From Irpex lacteus (Eukaryota > Basidiomycota > Agaricomycetes > Polyporales > Irpicaceae): 64,000 nucleotides of DNA. The position numbers were made by a program, and so were the translations under genes. Below are positions 57,301 to 64,000 of the stretch, one piece after another. Every line of letters begins with the position of its first letter. The stretch's first letter is position 1. The stretch lies in NCBI GenBank assembly GCA_001986395.2, contig MQVO02000011.1, forward strand, positions 682,001 to 746,000, given 5' to 3'. The notes beneath the pieces are model-generated. The model saw nothing but the letters and a program-made list of their open reading frames with translations, was not told where the DNA came from and did not search any database.

Positions 57301-59200
57301 TGGTCTAGGAGAGTGTCCTTTTTAAAGAGCAAAGAGAGGAGATTGGGCACCTATATTCAAAGCTTAGTCCATCACCAAAGTCCCTCATTTAGTATGATGT
57401 GACTAGTTATGTGCGGCTGAGAATAATACTGAAGAATGTGATTTCCAAACTGGTGTTGCCACAATTTTTCAGATCAATGTGACATTTGCAAGTACTTGTT
57501 TTGCAAACGACTACTGTGTGTACACCCGTTGATCTCAGAAAAATTGTCAGATTGGGCAATCACATCATATTTGGTCCTCATCTGTTTAACTCAATGTCAA
57601 ATTTGAAGAGATCACTGAAAAGCATCTTTTTGTTGTTGTTGTTGCAATCAAGAAGAGGCCGTGTGTTGAATGTGATGACAGAACAGTGTTGTCATATTCA
57701 AAAAGGAGGATGTCGCAAAATTCTGAGTAGACAGTATCTATGGTGCTGTCTGCATTCTCTATAGTCATGATAGTTCAGTCTACTCCGTGTTACACAGAGA
57801 ATGCAACAAGATGTCTGACTTGCCTCATTGTTCTCTTCAAGTTGGGTGAGAGTCGGCCTCTTCCTTCTTGATTTTGCTAACAATTCAGATGACCAAAAAT
57901 TCAGATGACCAAACGACAACTGGCAGTAGCCTGTTGAAAAAAGCAAGCAGTCAAGTAAACTCGGATGAGAGAGTCAGGGATATGATCTAAATACAGCAGA
58001 TGTGTGAAGTACAGTAAATGTTGGTTGAAGTAGTGGTATTGGTGTGAGTGAGTGTTCAGATTCGTTAGATGTAACATAGCATGACAGAACTGTGCTGTAT
58101 AGCCACGATGGTAGACAGGTCGTCGTCAAGTTCATAGACAGGTTTGTAGATGCAACATAATATTGCAATCACATAGCATGATGTTTATACTTGAGGTAAG
58201 TTTGTAAGTACTATTAGTTAAATATGAAGCTGTTTCTACATGAGATAATAGTGCTCATCTGATTAGCAAAAATAATACAATCTGACTTCTTAAAGGTTCA
58301 ATATACATAAACTGTATTACTATAAATGCTATTATACTATGTCTCAAAGTATTTCTAAATATGTATAAGTGTACTACCAGAGTAAGCAAGATCAATTTTC
58401 AAGTAATAAGTATAATAAAATTTTATGTTCAAAAAATAAAAAATCATTTTGATTAATGTCAAGAGTAAATCTAAGTATTGTGCTATATAAGTGTGAGAGT
58501 ATTACTAAAGCAAACAACATTCATAATTTTAGTAATGGCAATAACAAACTTTAATTTACCGCAAATTCAAAAGATAAAAGCTTTGACAATTTTGGTTGAT
58601 ATTTCAATTGAGTATGAATATATAAAATTACTATAGTAAGCAATGGAGCAGTTGGGAAAAGATAAATTTTGCACTCCAATATGTGAGACTTATGTTCAAG
58701 TAGATTTCTAATTACTGATATATGAAAGTTTTGATGATGCTTACTCAAAAAATATGACATCACCACTATCACAATGCTAAAATTTGATTGTGAGGAATTA
58801 GTCAGAAAATAAATAGTACTCAAAAACAGTATATTTTCTACCTGTCAGCCTACTCAATTCTAGTAGATACTTAGACTACTACTAAAAATACTACTTAAGT
58901 GAGTATACATTTATTGATTCATAACATTTGATATATCTAGAGTACAATGAAAGACTTAACTAAAATAGGAATACAACTGCAATGAGAGTAGGTATTACTG
59001 CTTACTTCAGTAACAAAGTTAACAAAATTTGTTAATAAAATTTAACTAATTCTGATTAAGATACTGAACTTCTACCATTGTAATATTGACATTTGATGAT
59101 GTAGAACAGGTTAAAATACTGAGAAAATGTATCCTTGTCGCTTGCCGGCCTGCTCAAAACAAGTTTGTTACCCACTGTATTGGTAATATTAGACACTGAG
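57301..59200. other. AT-rich sequence without recognisable gene
   Basis: 57320-57420 is a fragment of the fold-back arm (GGGCACCTATATTCAAAGCT). The remainder to 59.2 kb is AT-rich with frequent stops. No domain or complete repeat terminus was recognised except a degraded hAT-end copy near 59135-59170. Confidence 0.5.
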
Positions 59201-59219
59201 GAACTACTCATGTTACTTT

Positions 59220-60720
59220 CATAGTTGCATAGTTGTCCAAAGCGCTAGCTCGCACTGAAACAATTCTTCTTTGTACATCAGGAATGTGAACTTTGATGGC
59301 TCCTCTGCCCGAGCGACATGCAAAAAAAGACAGCCGAAGAATTGCTGAGGAGCAAGCTTTTTTGACCTCACAGTGCAGATGTCAGAATTTCTGCTATCGT
59401 TCACGATCCCTAAGGTACGAAAAAGAATCGTTCCAGTGCGAGCTACCGCTTTGGACAACTGCAAGATGTAACGCGAGTGGTTACTCAGCGTCTAATTCTG
59501 CCAATACAATGGATAACAAATTCATTAGCTTTTGCTTGTAGTTGGGCACTTTTTTAATGTCAAACAGTTTTCGATTTTTTGATGGCCATCACACAACTGA
59601 TCTACACAAAACCTATATAAAATTGTAGCCCTTGGAAATACCTTTCCAACTGTTTAACTTTCATTCTAAAAGGTGAAGATTTGAGGGAGTTATGAGCTGG
59701 ATGGCTTTGATTGATGACCTGAAAATTCAAACTCCGCTTCAAAATTTTATAGGCACTTTATAAGCAGCTCAAACATATAGTATTACACACTGCACATGTG
59801 TTTGAAGTAAGCCCATATATAAGATGTAATATCGGACATGGTGTAATGTGCAGCATGATACATGGCATGATTCCTAGCATGATTTCTGGCATGATTTCTG
59901 GCATGATTCCTGACACAATTTCTAAAAGACAAGGATAGCCCACTAGCTATATACTCAATGTTATAAGCATGTAAGCAGGTATGTAGATGGCTAGAAATTG
60001 ATGAGATCAATAGAACAGTTCTAGTTAGACTATGGTCTGATACAAATTCAGAGAGCAACTAAAAATATGACCAAACCAGTTTATAATCAAAGCTATGTAT
60101 TTTGGCCATATAGAGTATATTGACAAGCTGAAAAGTAAGTTGTACTGATATGTTGGGCAGAAAACAAGATACAATTTTTTTTTCCATTTCCTCCTGACCC
60201 AATACGTGTATGATTCAAAGTTTGTACCTGTTTATGCCTTATAAATGTACCTCATGAGCATCATAGCATATTATATGGTATGACGTAATATATTCTGATT
60301 TTTCCAAATTTTATTGATGCACTTTCAGGCTTGAAAGAAAGATGCAAAAAGTGACACCCACAGGATTGAAACTGGTGACCTTGATAGTAAACATGCACAA
60401 ATAGAGCCTGGCCCACCTACTAAGAGGATATCACGAGAATTTGAAAACTGGTGTGGACTGGACAGCGCCAGTTTTCAAAATGGCATCATTAGCAATGTGT
60501 CAGCACATTCATAACCTATGATATAAAAATATTCAAAAACATTAAAACAATTTGAAATTGGTACTGGGCGGCTTTCAGGCGTAAGAATGAGTGCTGGAAG
60601 GCTCATTAGAGTATGTAAGAATGGGTAAGACTTACTTCTTTGTATATGTTGTATACTAGTAAGTAGAGAAATTTGATAACAAAACTAGTAAATGCTTAAT
60701 GAGTAAGTAGATGTGTTTAC
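59220..60720 (-). repeat. ~1.5-kb dispersed repeat, inverted copy 2
   Basis: Reverse complement of 34930-36430 with the same landmark order: TCGCACTGGAACGATTC end near 59415-59450 (a second, overlapping end-like block near 59230-59265), GATGGCTTTGATTGATGACC, the GGAATCATGCC array at about 59865-59915, a fold-back-type module near 59990-60180, and the tRNA-like segment near 60355-60400. Confidence 0.78.
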
Positions 60721-62350
60721 TGTGTACATATGAGTATATATGAGATGAATAGGATATTAGTACATTTCAGTAGCCTCAGGAATCGTTTGCTGGCCTTGCT
60801 AACTACAAGTAAAAAAAAGCTTTTTGTTTTGTGAATATGTGTCAGGTCACCATGGCACTACTATGGGTTTGTTATATCGTACCTAATACATAGTAATAGC
60901 TGACTCAGTACCATCTACTCTATTTACACCCTGTTACTCAAAGCTCTGTTGCAATGTTATCTATAATTTAGTCTGTAAGTTACCATGTCTGCTCACACTC
61001 TTTTCTCTGAAAGTTCCAAATCTGGTAAGTCTACATGATATACCCTCAGTGCAATTAGGAATAACTCTGCAGACCAGGGGTGAAGCCTTCATAAGTTAGC
61101 AAACACTTTGTTTCAAAGCTTTGGAGCCTCCAATCTGTTTTGAATGTAATACGTGAGGAACTAGACGCTTTGATAAATGCCAACATCACTCTCCTTAAGT
61201 CTTTGACCTGATAAGCCACTTCAACCCCCAACAACGACACACTTTCGATTTCCTCTGGAGAATAGATTTAGTCAGAAAGCAACAGATATTCATTTCAAAG
61301 CGTACAGGACACCAATGAAACTTCAGTGAACGGGTGAAGCTCGTTGCATAGAAGTCCAACTAACACAGTTATAGAGTGGGTCCTAGTAAGTTCTATGGTC
61401 ATGCTTATGATTGCTCTCGCTGCTTATAGTTTACCTGTTTCTGGTTACTAGTGAACTCACTGACAGTTAGGAAGATGTTGAGATAATGCTCAAACAGTTG
61501 CCTAATAGAGCAACTCACTGTATTCAATGCTTACCATTCAGTTCAACCATTTTAAACCTCTCTGACAAAAGTGATTATGGAGAACAAGTCTGAGAGATTA
61601 GTAACAGCTACAAAAGAAGTTGTGGCCATTGAGTTATTGCTCAGCAATGATAATGTGATTCTATACAACTATGAACAAGAACTCATAATCAGAAGACATG
61701 TTGGTAAGCCTGTAAAGGCAGGGCAGAGTTTGTTAGATCAACTGAACAAAGAGAAAGGTCGTCTTGGTGATGAACATTTTGCCGTAATCACAACAAGTCA
61801 TGCAAAGTGCATGGTCCTCTTCTTTTGTATATCAAAGATTTCTTTGGTTCTTCTTTCAAATTTTTGCAGAGTTAACTCTAATTTGTACCATATAGTAATG
61901 TTGCAGCTTTGGCAGAGAACTGGCATAGTGCTTGAATATGCATATATACGTTGTCGCAGTGAAAATATATCTGATTTGAATCACCTTTTGGTGAAACAGT
62001 TTTGATGCTCGCCCCTTGGAGTTTAAACTATTTTACAAAGTTATTGCTTTGATGCTTCTTATAGTAACATATAATGAGGTCTATGTTTGATTGTTTTACT
62101 ATAGTCACAAATTTATCAAAACTCAGGAATCGTTTCTTGCCACTTGATGGCCTCACTCTCACAAGTGAGAGTTTAGGTCGTTATCCAAAGCCATCCAGCT
62201 CATAACTTCCTCAAATCTCCACCTTTTGATATGACAGTTGGATCATTTGAAAGGTATTCTCAAGGGCTACAATCTGATGTAGGTTCTGTGTGGAATGCAT
62301 GTGTGATGGCCCCTAAGAGAATCAAAAACTGTTTGAGCCCAAAAAAACGC
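60720..62350. other. Repeat fragments and an unrecognised open frame
   Basis: hAT-end copy at about 60768-60810. A plus-strand frame at 61571-62005 starts MENKSERLVTATKEVVAIEL and reads gene-like for about 80 codons before losing quality; no domain is recognised. Near 62120-62165 lies an inverted copy of the 22225/36725 repeat end, followed at 62180-62470 by a partial copy of the 36.1-36.4 kb repeat. Confidence 0.4.
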
Positions 62351-62479
62351 CTAACTACATGCAAAGCTAATGAATTTGTTACCCACTGTATTAGCAGAAT
62401 TAGACACTGAGGAGCCACTTGTGTTACATGTCGCAGTTGTCCAAAGCGCTAGCTTGCACTGAAACGAAGATCTAAACAA

Positions 62480-63950
62480 TGTGTACAAAGTGCGTACAAA
62501 GAAAATAATCTTCCTATCAAGGACAAGGATCATGAAGGCATTAGCCTTTTGACTCAACAAGTTAAGAAGCTGTGACTCACGGTGGGTGTCACGAAACTGG
62601 TGGGCAACACTGTAACCTGGTGAATGAGCGGGGAACAGAGGTGTCCTAACGGATACAGGCATAGTTAGACGAGAAGGAATCTACCCACTCACAGGGTAGT
62701 CGTTCAAAGGTGTGCGAGTCCTCTTGAATTCCCAAATCATCTTCCTTCGCACTCTGGCGAGGAAACAATGTTAGGAGTAGTAAAAGAGTGAATATTCCGT
62801 ATGCCACGAGGGCCAAGGGCGTCAAGTATAAGTACAAATGCTGAGTTACATGCAGTAGCCTCATGCATTATCAGCATGGACACCAATCTAATCGCGCATT
62901 GGACCGAGCCACATGAGATCTCTCTCACTGTGACCGAGGTTCGACGTGCCCAAATGACTAAAAAATGTTAAATAAAAAGAGAAAAATACAGGTACTCGGT
63001 TACAGAAGCGCACCACAAAGAAGACTTGTTGCGAAGGGCAGGGGCGCAGGGCCTCTAATATTACTAAGCTTTCAGAGAGAACTAACAGTGATTCAGATGA
63101 AGAATAGGCCAGGCTACAGAGGTATGAAGGTCTTGCACTTGTTAATGAAAAGTTTCAACTTATTGCACCTGTTGAGCAGCATGGCAAATCAAGTCACATG
63201 TGTGTCAGAAATCTTTGTTTTAAGAACTCCAACTGGTTTGATAATAATGTCACAACCTCTGAAGACAACAATGAAGGCACAGATTAATTTATTTACTTCT
63301 ATCCATGTAACTACAACACATAGAACAATGTCGCAGGCCTGAAAATCTGTAGCGAAGTCACAAGAGAGTGAGAGGCTGGTGACATGAGACAGTTAGAACG
63401 TAGAGGTGAGGATAACACATATGTGATGTATGCTATGCTCTATGCATGTTAGAGTGCAGTAACAGAATGCAACATATGTACTGAAGATGGTGGCCCCAAA
63501 GAACGGCGTGATGGCCAATTTCCCAGGCAGACTCGCATTGCCACTGTACATAAACCTTGGCCAGTGCAACACAAAACAGTCTTCGACTTCTGTACTGTAG
63601 AGTGTCATAAGAAAGGTGACAGCGAAGTGTTTACGGAGTGCAAGAACCTCAAGCAGCTGAAGCTGCACTTCGTACACCGGATAACCTCTAAATTTTTACT
63701 TGCGAATACTGTCAAAGCATCATCCTTTCTAGTCCCCTTGAATCTCACATAACCTGTGTCCACCACTACTTGTGCCTTGTGCGAGGCCTTCTTGGGAAGA
63801 AGAACAGGAAACTGTGTATCAACCACGTCTTGAGCTCCCATGGGGTAATCGTGAGCGAGGAACTCCCATCTCTGTCACTTCCCCTCACTGCCCCCATCTC
63901 AGCATTGGACATCCAATGTGCTCAAAACGCTAACTTTGGTGATGTCACTC
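62480..63950. other. Decayed coding sequence, unidentified
   Basis: Gene-like segments on both strands, for example plus near 63110-63280 (GLALVNEKFQLIAPVEQHGK and HMCVRNLCFKNSNWFDNN) and minus 63841-63605 (DTQFPVLLPKKASHKAQVVV). Frames change and stops interrupt. No domain is assigned. Confidence 0.3.
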
Positions 63951-63957
63951 TCTCAGA

Positions 63958-64000
63958 TCTTCACTTGTGGTTAGCAAGGCCAGCAAGCGGCAGATCTCAA
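63958..64000 (+). repeat. hAT-end copy at the window edge
   Basis: CTTGTGGTTAGCAAGGCCAG followed by CAAGCGGCAGATCTC, reverse complement of the 57150-57205 copy. The element continues beyond the window. Confidence 0.7.

Overview
The window is nuclear DNA of a filamentous basidiomycete fungus, most likely an Agaricomycete. This is inferred from genes rich in short (about 50-100 nt) GT...AG introns, a DNA2/NAM7-type helicase and a GABA-type permease of familiar fungal architecture, and a transposon load (KDZ, DIRS-like, Copia, hAT, Tc1/mariner remnants) typical of mushroom-forming fungi. No prokaryotic, organellar or viral signature was seen.

Left part (1-20.8 kb), ordinary gene space of intermediate GC: a RanBP2-type double zinc-finger protein on the minus strand running off the left edge (1-7017); about 3.8 kb with no recognisable gene; an isolated exon-like block; an F-box/LRR-like protein (11379-13178); a nine-exon superfamily 1 helicase (about 13758-17109); and a 13-exon amino acid/GABA permease (17931-20759). 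For the F-box-like, helicase and permease genes the exons sum exactly to a multiple of three, which supports the models.

Right part (about 21.6-64 kb), an AT-rich transposon graveyard. A nearly intact KDZ (Kyakuja-Dileera-Zisupton) transposase gene with one premature TGA (25130-28478) is followed by a 3.35 kb fold-back element, an almost perfect palindrome with 7-bp target duplications (28578-31927). Then come minisatellites, several families of short non-autonomous repeats with tRNA-like promoter boxes, a 360-bp tRNA-derived SINE with a 16-bp target duplication and a paralogous empty site, and a hAT transposase gene split by a DIRS-like tyrosine-recombinase retroelement (about 41.3-46.7 kb) and by a solo Copia LTR. 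After these lie a Tc1/mariner fragment, an unidentified degenerate gene interrupted by a 524-bp CACTA-like MITE (50137-50660), and a Copia element rebuilt by two internal inversions plus deletion of its reverse-transcriptase core (about 51.65-56.04 kb). The last 8 kb holds more copies of the same dispersed repeats and unrecognised fragments.

How it fits together: the left half is housekeeping and transport genes with no obvious cluster logic. The right half records layered insertions: hAT interrupted by DIRS and a Copia LTR, the KDZ 3' flank interrupted by the fold-back, a repeat copy interrupted by the SINE, and an unknown gene interrupted by the MITE. The most unusual structures are the fold-back palindrome built of tandem ~310-bp modules, the scrambled Copia, and a short motif pair (AAAATAAGCGCCC followed by TTTTAGGCAA) recurring in otherwise different repeats.
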